A stretch of DNA of 64,000 nucleotides, taken from Dendrobium chrysotoxum (lineage: Eukaryota; Streptophyta; Magnoliopsida; Asparagales; Orchidaceae). Both the position numbers and the translations under genes were made by a program. Of the stretch, positions 23,235 through 34,196 are shown piece by piece. A model generated the notes under the pieces. The model saw only the letters and a list, made by a program, of their open reading frames with translations, had not been told where the DNA came from and did no database searches. The stretch spans positions 21,198,729 to 21,262,728 of the forward strand of contig CM034309.1 in NCBI GenBank assembly GCA_019925795.1, given 5' to 3'. Each line of letters begins with the position of its first letter. Positions within the stretch are counted from its first letter, which is position 1.

Positions 23235-23461
23235 GGTGGCCCGACAAAAGTCCGGTGTCAGTCGGTGGTCCGACAGAAGTCCGGGCGTTAGTTGGTGATC
23301 TAGCGGAAGTTCGACATCAGGAGGTGGTCCGGCAGAAGTCTGGCATCGGGTGGTGGTCCGACAGAAGTTCGGTATTAAGCGGTGGTCCGGCAGAAGTCCT
23401 GTGTTAGGAGGTGGTCCAGTAGAAGTTCGGCGCTAGTCGGTGGTCCGGCGATAGTCCGTGA
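23235..23461 (+). repeat. 29-bp minisatellite B, nearly eight units
   Basis: Units start at 23235, 23264, 23294, 23323, 23352, 23381, 23410 and 23439 (29 bp, one unit 30). The pattern is GGTGGTCCGRCAGAAGTYCG then a variable 8-9 bp. The period is not a multiple of three, so the frames open across it are not coding. Spacing is uniform with no unique spacers, so it is not a CRISPR. Confidence 0.95.
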
Positions 23462-24012
23462 GGTGGTCGAGGAGGATCTAGGTGGCAAGATCAATCTCCG
23501 ATCTCTCTTCTTGCTTCATTACTTGGGGTCCCCTCCTCCCTCATATTTCATGAGAAATGAGGGGTCTATTTATAGATTTTTTAGAGTGACATGGCTAGTA
23601 AGTAGGAGGAAGATCAAAGATAAGTTGAGAGTGGTTTGCTGGACGGCCAATGTTGATTCCCTTGATCGTGGATCGTTTACTGGACATTTGAATGTCTTGG
23701 TGATATTAAAAGTCAATGATCTTGGTCTTGTTGGATTCATCTCGTCGAGCCGCTCGATTCGACTATAAGCATATCACGTTTGAAAATTGTTTGGTAATCA
23801 AAATTGTGGTTTGAACCTTTCAACAGCGCTTTGTGTCCCTGATTTGAACCCATTTGGGCTCAAATAGAGTCAAATTTGATGTCTTTGGGTTCGTATTTTC
23901 GAGACGTTCAGTTCGACTGTAATTTTGCTAATATCAGAGTTCGGATGGTCTCAATTTTAATTTTGAAAGTTTTAAACTTCGAGATTCGTGCCCGATCAAG
24001 ATAGTTTTTTGA

Positions 24013-24014
<2 letters not shown>
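23462..24014. other. Unassigned, LTR-like
   Basis: 23505-23580 contains a TCCTCCCTCATATTTC block followed by GGGGTCTATTTATAG, which looks like a promoter or leader on the minus strand of an LTR. 23840-24000 is rich in repeated TCAAATTTGA- and TTCGA-type words. No gene recognised. Confidence 0.3.

Positions 24015-24060
<46 letters not shown>
24015..24060. repeat. (TA)n microsatellite
   Basis: 46 bp of uninterrupted alternating AT. The copy at 48592-48633 has 42 bp. Confidence 0.95.
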
Positions 24061-24063
<3 letters not shown>

Positions 24064-24628
24064 AGCACCATTATATCAATACATTATACAATTCAATAAT
24101 AAATATTGCAATTTTAACCCTTTAACACATATATTGATTTTTGAGGATTTACATACATACCACATGACTTTTATATATTTAAATATTTAACACTTTAATT
24201 TAATATTTATTTATATAATACTCAATCCTCTCAACCACATCAAAATACATGCATAAAATATTATAATTCATTAAAAATATGATATTAATGATATTTTTGA
24301 TGTAATTTATAAATTTAAATATTATATGAATAAATATCAAACTTTTGATATTAGATATTTGAATAAATCCCTCTTTGTTTTTTGGTAAACTATTCTGACA
24401 CTCTTATTTGACTAGCTCATGCTGTGCAGCTGTGGATAGCTATGCAATCAATACGCCATTATCAATACAAATTTGAGTCTGTCATCATAAAAGTTTTAAA
24501 AATCGTATTGAAAATGTGTTGGATCAGTCATGCACTGTTCAAAAATTTTATAGAACCGATTTAATATCAAAACTCCTCTCATTCCTTCACATTTCAAGCT
24601 TAAAACTCTGTACATATAGAGAAAATCT
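24061..24628. other. 3' flank of the VAN3-binding-like gene
   Basis: AT-rich with no frame or RNA gene. The 3' untranslated part of the minus-strand gene should lie at the right of this stretch. Confidence 0.4.
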
Positions 24629-26127
24629 CTAACTAATGATCTTAAGCAGTTCCATAGACCGCCGCATTCCATGGTCTCCATCACTTATCCCATTAACTTG
24701 CCGAAGAAGATTCTGCACTGCATCCACCCATTTCTGCTTACAAAAGCTGTCCGCACAATCGAACACAATGTTCCCTTCTGCTGTTCTCAACCCAAAGCTA
24801 ACTCCAATTCCTCTACCCTTCTTCTCCAACCCATTCCATTCCAGTTCTTCATCATATACACCATAAACAACACCTAAGCCATCAAACAAGTCTTCAATTC
24901 TTAAAAAAATTGAAACTTTGAATCAAACAAGTATATTAATTGATAAAGCTCATCGAAATTGAACAACTCACTTTTCTTTTTCTTTGACAGAGCCCCTCCT
25001 ATGTGCTTGCTTTTGATCTTAACTATGACCTGTGACTTGCTGTTGATGTAAAGCGACACCTTCTTCCATTGCAAAGCTCCTGCAAGCAGTATCGATTTCA
25101 ATGGTCTGAAGAAAGAGGAGGAAGTTTCATGGCTATAGTAGTATAGTGGTAGTATACCATTTCTGTTTCGTTTGAGAAGATCGCCTTCCTTGCACCAGAT
25201 ATCCGGGCTGACACAGTAGGATCCCCTATCGTAAGGTATCACTGCAGCAGCATTGCCTCTAATTGCTTCTCTCTGCACTCTCTGTTTCAGCGCCGCAGCT
25301 CCTCGCAATGCTGTCGATAAAGCACCATTAATGGTAATTAATTAAAATGTTTCGATGGGAGAAGTGATTCGAATTTCGCATGCAGACCAGTCGCTGCAGC
25401 CGCCGTGAGCGTCATCAGATCGCCGACGGAGCGGACGTCCACCGCGGACCTGACTGCATCTGCGACCTGCTCGTGCGCCGCGCCGGCCATCTCCGCCATC
25501 TCCACGCAGTGCGATGCGAGCAGCTCGGTGGCAGAAGCCAGGGCGGCGCCCATCTTCGATCCGGGGTTTTGCGATCTCATTCCGGCGGCCTCGGCCGCTA
25601 CCGCTGCAGCCACCCCAGCTACCGACACCGCCGCGTGGATCCGCGCACTCGCTATCCTCACTTTCTCCTTGCTCCTCGCCTTCTCCTTACGCAGCTCCCC
25701 TTGCCGAACCCACTTGCCTATAGCCGCTTCGTTGCCCTGCGAATCAAATCATCAACATTGGTCAATCAAGTGCGCGGTTACAGATTGAAAAATAATCAAG
25801 CAAGAGGTTAACTTTTATTGGGTTGATGTTTGCTTACGCGGTGGAGGTGGACGGAATCCGGGAGGCGATCGGCGACAAATTTGGGCTTATTGTTGCCGGC
25901 GAGGAGGGCACGGGAGATCTCGAAGGCGGAGAGGCTCCATGAGCGGGAAAGGAACTCCATAGGCTCGGCGGGTGTCTGCGGCGGCGGTATCGCCGGCAGG
26001 CTCACGGCGGTATCCAATTCCTCTTCTCTCTCTTGCACCCTTGGGCTCGTCTTCGACCTCTTTGTTCCAAGCACAGTAGAGAGCACTCTCTTCTTTTCCT
26101 CCCCATAAAGAAATGTGCTTTCTCCAT
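24629..26127 (-). CDS. VAN3-binding-like protein (DUF828 + PH-like), copy 1, exon-1 frameshift
   Basis: The five-exon model, from conserved motifs and GT/AG sites, is 26127-25838, 25736-25388, 25310-25158, 25079-24972 and 24873-24629. Exon 1 carries PPPQTPAEPMEFLSRSWSLS. Exon 2 carries SKMGAALASATELLASHCVE and AVDVRSVGDLMTLTAAAAT, the helical core of the DUF828 auxin-canalisation region. Exons 3-5 form the C-terminal PH-like domain (ALKQRVQREA.., LLKRNRNG|ALQWKKVSLYI, KSKHIGGALSKKKK|SVVYGV, CKQKWVDAVQNLLRQV). Relatives in Arabidopsis bind the ARF-GAP VAN3 and act in auxin-dependent vein patterning. The run CCC at 26038-26040 is one base short of the second copy, shifting the frame between the first ATG (26127) and the conserved part. 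Translation could still begin at the internal ATG at 25960 (351 codons). It is the only convincing host gene of this unit. Confidence 0.85.
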
Positions 26128-26165
26128 TTCCAGGCCTTGGGCTGTGGTTGAGAGTACTCTGATGG

Positions 26166-26177
26166 CTATTTATATAG
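26166..26177 (-). promoter_or_regulatory. TATA-box candidate of the VAN3-binding-like gene
   Basis: On the minus strand the sequence reads CTATATAAATAG, 39 bp before the most upstream ATG (26127), with a CT-rich stretch just upstream (26178-26212). A start site about 30 bp downstream would leave a very short 5' leader for that ATG, so use of a later ATG is possible. Frames that open upstream of this box (from 26260) are therefore probably not translated. Confidence 0.5.
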
Positions 26178-26212
26178 AAAGGGAGATAGAGAGAGACAAA
26201 GACAGGGAGAGC

Positions 26213-26829
26213 AGGGTTAGAGGAGCACGAGGAGGGGAAGGGTGGGGGGGTAGGGGACAACGAGCGGACAGCCAGGCGTTTGCTGCACGCTTTTGTTAGT
26301 TAACGGCTACAGCTTAAGAGACGTGAAGCGGAGCAAGAGTGCGGAGCTCGGCTTCTTGCTCCCGTTACAGGCTACAGTGTGTGGATAGAAGTTTATTTTA
26401 GTGGACGGATTACAATATTGCATTGGAGATTAGGAGGGGAGGTGAAACCCCAGCGAGCAGGGGAGATGAATTTCATGCTTTTCTTTTAATCGAGAGCCCT
26501 GACTCAATTTCCATAATAAAGACAAGGAGATGTAGATGAACGCATTTATGATTCAAAAGAAATTATTTCTATTGTAGGAAAAACTTTCATTTATTTTTTT
26601 TTCTATAACTCATATATTTCATTTTTATCACTCTTATTTGATATTAAAATGAACTATGGATGATATGTATGTAATATTAAAGTTTCAGGTGTTAAATATA
26701 AAATAGAGTAGTATAAGGTGGTATGTATGTAAATCTCCCAAAAAAATTATAGAATATGTAGGTAATATTAAAGTTTCAGGTGTTAAATATATAAATAGAG
26801 AGTGTGTGTTTGTGTATCCTGAATAACTA
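26213..26829. other. Upstream region of the VAN3-binding-like gene
   Basis: GC-rich to about 26500, then AT-rich. A short repeat, TAATATTAAAGTTTCAGGTG then TTAAATAT, occurs at about 26672 and 26766. No gene. Confidence 0.4.
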
Positions 26830-26987
26830 AAAAGTAATATGCTTGAATAATAGAAATGACATGAAGTCTCAAATATGCCTCTTAGTTATAGAGTTAAAAT
26901 GGCTACATAAAATATTACATCGAGGAAAATAGAAAAATATTTGCATGATTTGACGAGTATAGATTTGTTCAAATATGTGAATTAGGC

Positions 26988-27032
<45 letters not shown>

Positions 27033-27310
27033 TGTCATTTATCTTTGATGTGGCTTTTGATAACTTTGGTGAACACCTTGGGCAGGTGGTGAGTCCTTGA
27101 AGGTGTGTGACTGCCTTGGAAAAGTTCTTCGAGATGAATATCTTGGGCAAGTTCTTAAAGGTGAACGCCCCTGAACAAGTGGCGAGTCTCTTAGGGCGTG
27201 TGATGAGACTTCTAGGCAAGTATTCCATGTAAGTTGCTGTAAGCTGGGTATGAGCATAATTGATGGAGCCATAACTGTAAGTTCTGTGGGTGTGTGCCTC
27301 CTATAGTTTG
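26830..27310 (+). repeat. Dispersed ~0.5-kb repeat, member 1 (no SINE)
   Basis: Diverged direct relative of 29150-29479 and its continuation (fully visible at 53755-54340). Shared landmarks include GAATAATAGAAATGA, TGTCAT(T/C)TATCTTTGA, GGTGGTGA.TCCTTGAAGGTG and ATTGATGGAGCCAT. It lacks the SINE, so it preserves the pre-insertion site AATGACATGAAGT at 26855-26867. An (AT)n run lies at 26992-27028. It may be part of an unnamed transposon; minus frames here resemble nothing I know. Confidence 0.7.
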
Positions 27311-27638
27311 GATGTGATATATGTGGAAGGTGAATGTCTTTGACAAGGAGAACCATCAAGAGAAAAAGAAAGAAGCAAAACACTTAAAAAAAGAATCAAA
27401 ATACTATGAAGGGTTGTAATAGAGAAACCAATTGACTTGGCAAAAGAAAAAAAAAGCCAATGGTAATGTTTAATAATTTCTAATTGTGCTTCCATCTATT
27501 GAGTTTAACAAGAAGAGCATCCTTAATGTTGGATTTAGTGGGGGCCACCCTACACCACTAGCAATTTTGAATATATAGAGCAATGGAATAGGAGAGGATT
27601 ATGAGTGTATGGAGAATGACTTGAAAGTACGAGTAAGT
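27311..27638. other. Unassigned, A-rich
   Basis: No frame or repeat recognised. At about 27523 the second 24-kb copy has eight extra bases (52111-52118 region). Confidence 0.3.
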
Positions 27639-27924
27639 TGTTAGACCTTATAGAACTGTCCCAAGACAAACCAAGAGGGGGTGAATTAGTTATTTAAAAA
27701 TTTTCTTGAATTTTGAAAACCTTTTAAAATCTTTTAGATAATTAAATATTTGATCTTAAAATATGCAGTTGTTTGAATAAGATTATCACAAAAGATTTTT
27801 CAACCACAAAACATTAAAGTGCATAAAATAAAAAATGCAGAAAATAAAAGAGAATAGGATAACACCAAATTTTATAGTGGTTCGGTCCAACTAGACTTAC
27901 GTCCACTCCCTGAAGACTCCTTCT
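27639..27924 (+). mobile_element. Copia-type LTR-like fragment
   Basis: Starts TGTTAGACC and contains CAAGAGGGGGTGAATTA and TATAGTGGTTCGGTCC followed by ACGTCCACTCCCT, words common near copia LTRs in plants. No paired LTR, and the right end is cut by the GC-rich block at 27925. Family assignment is tentative. Confidence 0.35.
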
Positions 27925-27999
27925 CAGGGGCGGAACCAGCTTTAATTTTCAGGGGGGGCAAACTTATAAGTATGTAGAAATTTTTTTTATATATATATT

Positions 28000-28041
<42 letters not shown>

Positions 28042-28300
28042 ATATATATATATATAAATTTATATAATGATTCTTTGTTATTGAATATATAATATATTTT
28101 AAAAATATCATCAACATCTTATATAATGATCATTATTCTTAATAAAATTTAGGTTGAAGTATGGATGATTTGTTCGCCGATCATGTCGGGGTCAAGGGGG
28201 CAGCGCCCCTGATGGGGTTCGCTCTGCCCGGTCAGGTCGCGAGGTTTTAGGGGGAAATTGCCTAAAAATTCTTGTAATAACACCTCTATTTTAAAACACT
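27925..28300. other. CAGGGGCGG-bordered AT-rich block of uncertain origin
   Basis: Begins CAGGGGCGGAACCAGC, like some hAT-type termini, runs through (TA)n tracts (27988-28057) and reaches a GC-rich stretch with GGGGGCAGCGCCCCTG ending at 28211. No matching 8-bp duplication flanks it. Confidence 0.3.
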
Positions 28301-28817
28301 GTACGAACGCATATCCCCGTATGATCCGTCGTACGAACGCATAATATCCCATACGAACAGTTCAACTTTATTTGTACGAACTTGTACGAACTCAATTTGT
28401 ATTCGTATGAATATAAATTGTACCATGCGAACAGTTCAAATTTTTCTGTATGAATTGGTACGAACTCAATTTCGTGCTCTGTCAGTCGATTATACGAACT
28501 AAGCATCATACATTACGAACTGTTCATCAAATCAAGGCTTCGTTCGATACGAACCCATTTTGTACTCTGTGAATCGTCTATACGAAAATATATCGACAGG
28601 ATAAACCTAAAATCGTTCAGTACGAATAGATCAAAAAATTTCAAGTTCGTTTGGGATGATCTGGTACGCATCCATTTCGTACTCTGTGAGTCGTCTATAC
28701 GAACCAAGGATAATACAGTATGAACAATACTTAAAAATTTTCTTGGCATGATTTGATTAACTTCGTTTTGGGAGGAACTACCATGACAAACCGTCCAATA
28801 CGATTTGAAAATCGTAT
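28301..28817 (+). repeat. TACGAA motif array with higher-order repeat
   Basis: The word TACGAA(C/A/T) occurs at least twelve times in about 430 bp, with near matches (TATGAAT, TGCGAAC, TACGCAT) between. A longer unit with ATTTYGTACTCTGTGARTCG then TCTATACGAA recurs three times (about 28461, 28550, 28667). The array ends in a 9-bp inverted repeat ATACGATTT/AAATCGTAT (28798-28817). Short minus-strand frames are by-products. I do not recognise the repeat. Confidence 0.85.
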
Positions 28818-29149
28818 AGTACAATTAGTTTTAAATTTTAAGTTTTTAATCACTCCTTCAGTGTGTGTGTGTATGGTTACTCAATTATAATCATACTCTC
28901 TTAGACAAAAAAAAGAAAAAATACAGACTTCATAACATGAATTCCTAGTCTAATCTATTTGAAGTCTTTGACAGCCTGAAGTATGATTTTCCTGAAACAT
29001 TAGTACACACAAACAACACAAATAAAATATATCCAATATATGTTAAGAGAAACAGTAATCAACACAATAATATTTTGGTATCATTAAAAACTCACATAAT
29101 ATAAAAAATATAGTTTTGAAAACTAAGTTGCAACATAACTAATATGTTA
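28818..29149. other. Unassigned AT-rich spacer
   Basis: A short (GT)n run at 28861-28872; otherwise no recognisable feature. Confidence 0.3.
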
Positions 29150-29479
29150 AGTAATATATGTGAATAATAGAAATGATGTGAAGTACTCAGCTCAACTTGA
29201 TTAGTTGTTGGGAGCTTTGGATACCAATCAAGAGATCTTGGGTTCGAAGCTTACATATGTGATGTGTGTGTGTGAATTTGCCTTAATTGGCTCAGAAGTC
29301 CAAAAAAATGAATTGAAGTTCCAAATATGTTTATTAACCATTCATTTATAGGATTAAGATAGCTATATGAAACATTATACCTAGAAAAAAATAGATAAAT
29401 AATAAATGATTTGATAAGCATAATTTTGTATAGATATGTAGAGTAGGCCAAAATATATACACATTGTCATCTATCTTTG
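29150..29479 (+). repeat. Dispersed ~0.5-kb repeat, member 2, cut by the gap
   Basis: Relative of 26830-27310, carrying a SINE insertion and stopping at the N run in the word TGTCATCTATCTTTG. The uncut version at 53755-54340 shows the rest. Confidence 0.7.
29185..29306 (+). mobile_element. tRNA-derived SINE (122 bp)
   Basis: Contains box A-like AGCTCAACTTGATTAG (29189-29204) and box B-like GGGTTCGAAGC (29240-29250), the internal RNA polymerase III promoter order and spacing of tRNA-related SINEs, then GT- and A-rich 3' sequence. Flanks AATGATGTGAAGT (29172-29184) and AATGAATTGAAGT (29307-29319) form a 13-bp target duplication with two mismatches. The paralogous unoccupied site is at 26855-26867. 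Confidence 0.8.
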
Positions 29480-29979
29480 NNNNNNNNNNNNNNNNNNNNN
29501 NNNNNNNNNNNNNNNNNNNNNNNNNNNNNNNNNNNNNNNNNNNNNNNNNNNNNNNNNNNNNNNNNNNNNNNNNNNNNNNNNNNNNNNNNNNNNNNNNNNN
29601 NNNNNNNNNNNNNNNNNNNNNNNNNNNNNNNNNNNNNNNNNNNNNNNNNNNNNNNNNNNNNNNNNNNNNNNNNNNNNNNNNNNNNNNNNNNNNNNNNNNN
29701 NNNNNNNNNNNNNNNNNNNNNNNNNNNNNNNNNNNNNNNNNNNNNNNNNNNNNNNNNNNNNNNNNNNNNNNNNNNNNNNNNNNNNNNNNNNNNNNNNNNN
29801 NNNNNNNNNNNNNNNNNNNNNNNNNNNNNNNNNNNNNNNNNNNNNNNNNNNNNNNNNNNNNNNNNNNNNNNNNNNNNNNNNNNNNNNNNNNNNNNNNNNN
29901 NNNNNNNNNNNNNNNNNNNNNNNNNNNNNNNNNNNNNNNNNNNNNNNNNNNNNNNNNNNNNNNNNNNNNNNNNNNNNNN
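29480..29979. other. Assembly gap of exactly 500 N
   Basis: A round-number N run, so its true length is probably unknown. Frames running through it are meaningless. Both of its edges coincide with the ends of the 24-kb near-identity. Confidence 1.
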
Positions 29980-30345
29980 TATCTTGGGTCTATTGTTCAG
30001 AGTGATGGTGAAATAGATGTGAATATTATTAGTATCATTCAAGTTGGATGATTGGAGTGAAGGAATGCATTGGGCTTATTGGTGATAGAAAGTCCCTGTA
30101 AAATTCTACCGCAAACTTAAGGGAAATCCTATAAAATGGTGGTTAGACCTGCAATGCTTTATGGTGCAGAATGTTGGCCATTAAAAGAGAAGCATAATAT
30201 TAAGTTGAGTGTTGTAGAGGTGAGAATTCTCAGGTGGATGAGTGGCTTTACTTTTAGAGACATGATACGAAATGAGCATATACATGAAAAGGTTAGAGTA
30301 GCTCCAGTGGAAGATAAGATTAGAGAGAGCCGTCTTAGATGGTTT
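29980..30345 (+). pseudogene. RTE-1 part 1, second copy, cut by the gap
   Basis: Equivalent to 5413-5770. The target duplication and unique left flank seen at 5285-5301 are absent because the contig starts inside the LINE. It differs from the first copy by a small indel near 30096-30103. Confidence 0.85.
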
Positions 30346-31304
30346 GTCACTGTTGACTATAAAAAATGAGACATAAAAGAAATGAAATGATCAAACAGAC
30401 ACATCTTTCCAATTCGGGCCCACTATACACAGTTGCGTGCTTAAGCGAAGCAACTGTTCGTTCAAAACTACACAACCGCCTACTCATTTTCTTCAAAATG
30501 ACAGGAAATAGCGATTGGGGGAGGAGGTACTCACATAAATGAAATCGAAGCTCCACTTGTTCATCTTCCTCATTCTCTGCCGGACACTCGCCTCTTGCAT
30601 GCGACGCCCTGCCTCCAATCAAAATCCCATCTCCACCTAGCCTTCTGCGATTGAGATCCCATGCACGAACACTACCTTCAGCCTCGTCCGACAGCCCTTG
30701 CACCACCTTATTTACGATCAAGCCACTCCAACATGCCGGCCGACCTCCCGCAAACTGCCTCCGACGCCCATGCTCGAAACGTCATTCGGCCTACTTGGTA
30801 CACATGATCTCTTGCGTGCCTTCAACCTAGCTTTCCTCGTCCGACACCCATACGCCGGACCAACCTGCTTACCTGCATCGAACCCACGATCGCAGTCAAA
30901 GCCCTCAACTCCGAAGCACGTGAGCCAGTTTCCTTCACATTTCTGCCTCCGTCCAAAGATCCCATCGGCGAACCCTCTATGTTGCCGAATCCCGTCCGAT
31001 GCCCTAGACCCGCGTGCGAACACCCACGCGACCAACTCACCTCCGCCGGCTTCACTCTGTGAATCTGTGTAAGTATTAACAATAGATAAATCTATTGTTA
31101 ACATAATATGTTATTATATCAAAATGGCAGATTTCACAATGACGAAAGGCTATTGGTTGGAGATCTTTTCAAAAGAGAGAGGGAACCAATAATCTGAATG
31201 GAGGCGATAAATTCTATTCAACTATTTAGAGAAAATATAATCATGATCATGTCCAAGATGTCAGAATGATGTCCTTTGTATAAAAAAAAAAGGGAGACAT
31301 TATT

Positions 31305-31553
31305 AACATGTTCAAATGCTTCTTACTTGATGTCAGACACTGAAAAATGCCAAAATTTTGATGAACACAATACGCAAGGTATATTACTTGGTATTTGTGC
31401 TGTGGATATTTCAACCAACAAATTCATATGTTGAGACAGTTTGAAGATTATCTGAAGGGGGACTGCTTATGTTCAATATTATCAGAATTGAGGCCAATGG
31501 AGATTATGAAGCCTGTTAAGGAGCTCATTATTACAACTGAAAAAGGAAAAAAA
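31305..31553 (+). pseudogene. MSH6: Captured MSH6 fragment, second copy
   Basis: Same two-frame fragment as 6730-6978, with the same stop and frameshift. It differs in the length of adjacent A runs. The shared defect predates the separation of the two copies. Confidence 0.7.
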
Positions 31554-31680
31554 AAATATTAATACATCTTCTACCTTAGATGTTAATGTGGTGGCATATT
31601 TCCAAGCTTTTGTTTGGATAATTAAAATGGTTCTTATCTAAAATAATAAATTCTAATAAATAATAATTTTTAAAAGAGAA

Positions 31681-31866
31681 TGAAGACCCGCACCGTGATT
31701 TTTAATCTGGACAGATGGTTTTAAATTGAAGACCTCGCGCCGTCGACCTTAGGTCCGGGCGAGATGGTTTCAAATGAAGACCTCGCGCCGTCGACCTTAG
31801 GTCTGGGCGAGATGATTTTTAATTCAAAGACCCTACACCGTCGACCTTAGGTCCGGGTAGGAAGAA
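31681..31866 (+). repeat. ~48-bp tandem repeat, second copy
   Basis: Equivalent to 7105-7290, same four units. Confidence 0.85.
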
Positions 31867-32829
31867 ATTACGGTAAATGCAATCCCGATTTCTCCCTCGA
31901 CGGGGAGGGGACGCCGGGAGGCTGCCGAAGTTTTTTGAAAATTACTAAAATTTCATTATTTGAGCAATTGGAAAGCAATTCATCTTGGATTTTAATTAAT
32001 CAATTGATTTTTAATTAATCAATAGATTAATTGAAATAATTAATTGATTAAAATTAATTAATCAAAATTAATTAAAATTAATTAATCAAATTTAATTAAA
32101 ATTTAGTTGCTTGGTTAATTAATTAAAATATGGTGGTAGTTTAAAATACAAGAACAATTTAAAATCTGAGAATTGTTTAAATTCGGGAGCATTTCTAATC
32201 CTTGAGCAAATTTAAAATCTGAGAGCATTTAAAATATGAGAGTTTAAAAAAAAATCAAAAGCTTTGAAATTTAAATTGATTAATTTGTTAATTAATTTAG
32301 TAATCAATTGAGCAACTATAAAAATAAAAAATACAATAAAAATGTATTTTTCATTAATCAACCTATACAATTGATATTAAATGCTCTCTCAAACTCTCCA
32401 AACTCTCAAACAAATTGTACAAGCTCTCCTGTACAAAACTCTCCAACAGAACAACCTATTCTCCAAGCTCTCCAATGCTCAAAGATAAAACTATAAAGTA
32501 GCACGAACTCTAGATCAGCACGTAACTGCACACAAAATAAATAAATATTAGTACATCATAAATAAAATAAAAATCATCAAAATGCTGGAGAGTGATAAAT
32601 CTAACTACTGATAAAACAAAAGTACTGGGAAGCAAGAAAAGCTAAATACTGAAAAACTAGTAGAGCCACAGTGTAGTAGGAAAAAGACTACGAGCACAAA
32701 ACAATTAAAACACTGACGCAAGCGTCAAAGCCTCGAAGTGTCAAAATCACAAACTCAAACTAACTCAAACAAGTACATAACAAATCTCCAAACATTGTAC
32801 AAGCAACTACTGTCTTTTTAAACTAAAAT

Positions 32830-33814
32830 CCCCGGCAGCCTTGTTTATAAGAACTTGGTTGTAAGACCCACTGCACAACAGCTTTCATAGGAAAGACGTA
32901 AGCCCGACCTTCGGGAAAAGTTTTAGGTAAAATTTACCTAAAACCCTAACCCCAATTAAAACACCAGCAACTTCTAATAGAAGCTATAAATTTGACCTCT
33001 AAAAGAGATGTTTAGGTGATAACACAAACCTAGACCCCTCAATTGGGCATCCTAGTATATAGGGCTAGGTTGTAAGACCCATCACTCGGGCCACTTAGCT
33101 TATAGAGCTAGATTGTAAGACCCATCATTATGCAAACTTCTAAGGAAGCCATAAGACCAAACCAACCAAAATGTTCGGGCTACCCTTAGTAGAGGTTGCA
33201 AGTCCCACTAATTGGGCAACTTGTAAATGGAGCAGTAAGGCCCAACCCAAAATCAAATCTTCAGGCAACTTCCAAGTGAAGTCGTAAGACCCACTTTTTT
33301 GGAAAATTACTAAAATAAATTGCAATGATCCAAAAACTCAAATAATTAAATTCAAACGTATGGCATCCTAGTCTATAGGATTAGGTTGTAAGACCCACTA
33401 TCGGGCAACTTTCAAGTGAAGTCATAAGACCCACTTTTTAGGAAAATTGCTAAAATAAATTGCAATGATCCTAAAACTCAAATAATTAAATTTAAATTCA
33501 TGGGCATCTTAATTTAAAGGGATTAAGTTGTAAGACTGTCTTTTTAGGCAACTTCCTAAGGGAAGTCATAAGACCTACCCAAATAATTAAACCCTCGGAC
33601 AGCCTTGCTATAGAGTTAGGTTGTAAGACCCATCTTTGGGCAACTCATAAATAGAGTAGTAAGCCTTATTCCAAATAAAATCTCCAGGCTACTTTCTACG
33701 AAAGACGTAAGTCCCAACCTAAATCTTAATACCTGGGCTACTTCCTAAAGAAGCCATAAGACCCGCTCTAATCCAAACTTTTATGTAACTTCTAAACGAA
33801 GTTATAAATCCCTA
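32830..33814 (+). repeat. GTAAGACCCA array, second copy
   Basis: Equivalent to 8255-9240, with scattered 1-bp changes only. Confidence 0.7.
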
Positions 33815-34098
33815 AACTAAATCAACTTATGGGTATTCTAATAGATGTAAACCCCAAAACCTCCAAAAATTAAAATTAAAATTAAAACTCAAATCTAACC
33901 ACCTCAGTCTACTCGGGATCCCTGAGAGGATGCAACCCATGGCTGCTAGTCAGATTCTTTGGACACTATGGTCAATGATTGTTAGTGTTGGTAGATTGAA
34001 ACTACGGTATACTCGGGATGATGGAACCATGGGATCTTGATCGGTTTACTTCCATTTTCCCCATAATCGAGACTAAAATCAACCAAAATTTATTCATC

Positions 34099-34196
34099 CT
34101 TAATCGAGAGTGCTCTCTTACGTGTTAAGAGAGGTAATTAACTATGAGTGCTTGCGCTTATGGGAAGTAAGGACCCCAGATCTAATTAAACCCTGA
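34099..34196 (+). other. Twin stem-loop cassette, copy M (second 24-kb unit)
   Basis: Identical in stems and loops to the one at 9523-9620; stem-loop 2 is at 34142-34163. It is not independent evidence. Confidence 0.6.

Noticed and set aside
23235..23461. CRISPR-like array
   Set aside because: Repeat units are head to tail without unique spacers in a plant genome; it is a minisatellite.
25380..25811. Plus-strand frames of 127-143 codons
   Set aside because: They are antisense shadows of GC-rich exon 2 of the minus-strand VAN3-binding-like gene; the same holds for 49957-50388 and for 24636-24877.
25808..26260. Longer N-terminus starting at 26260 for the VAN3-binding-like protein
   Set aside because: That ATG lies upstream of the TATA-box candidate, the added residues resemble translated leader, and the frame is joined to the conserved part only because of the one-base difference in copy 1.
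27925..28211. hAT-type transposon with CAGGGGCG ends
   Set aside because: The flanking 8-mers (CTCCTTCT and ATGGGGTT) differ, inverted similarity is limited to about eight bases, and the second copy changes the right end.
29464..30051. Long open frames of nearly 200 codons across the gap
   Set aside because: Almost all codons are N; only the LINE-derived end is real sequence.
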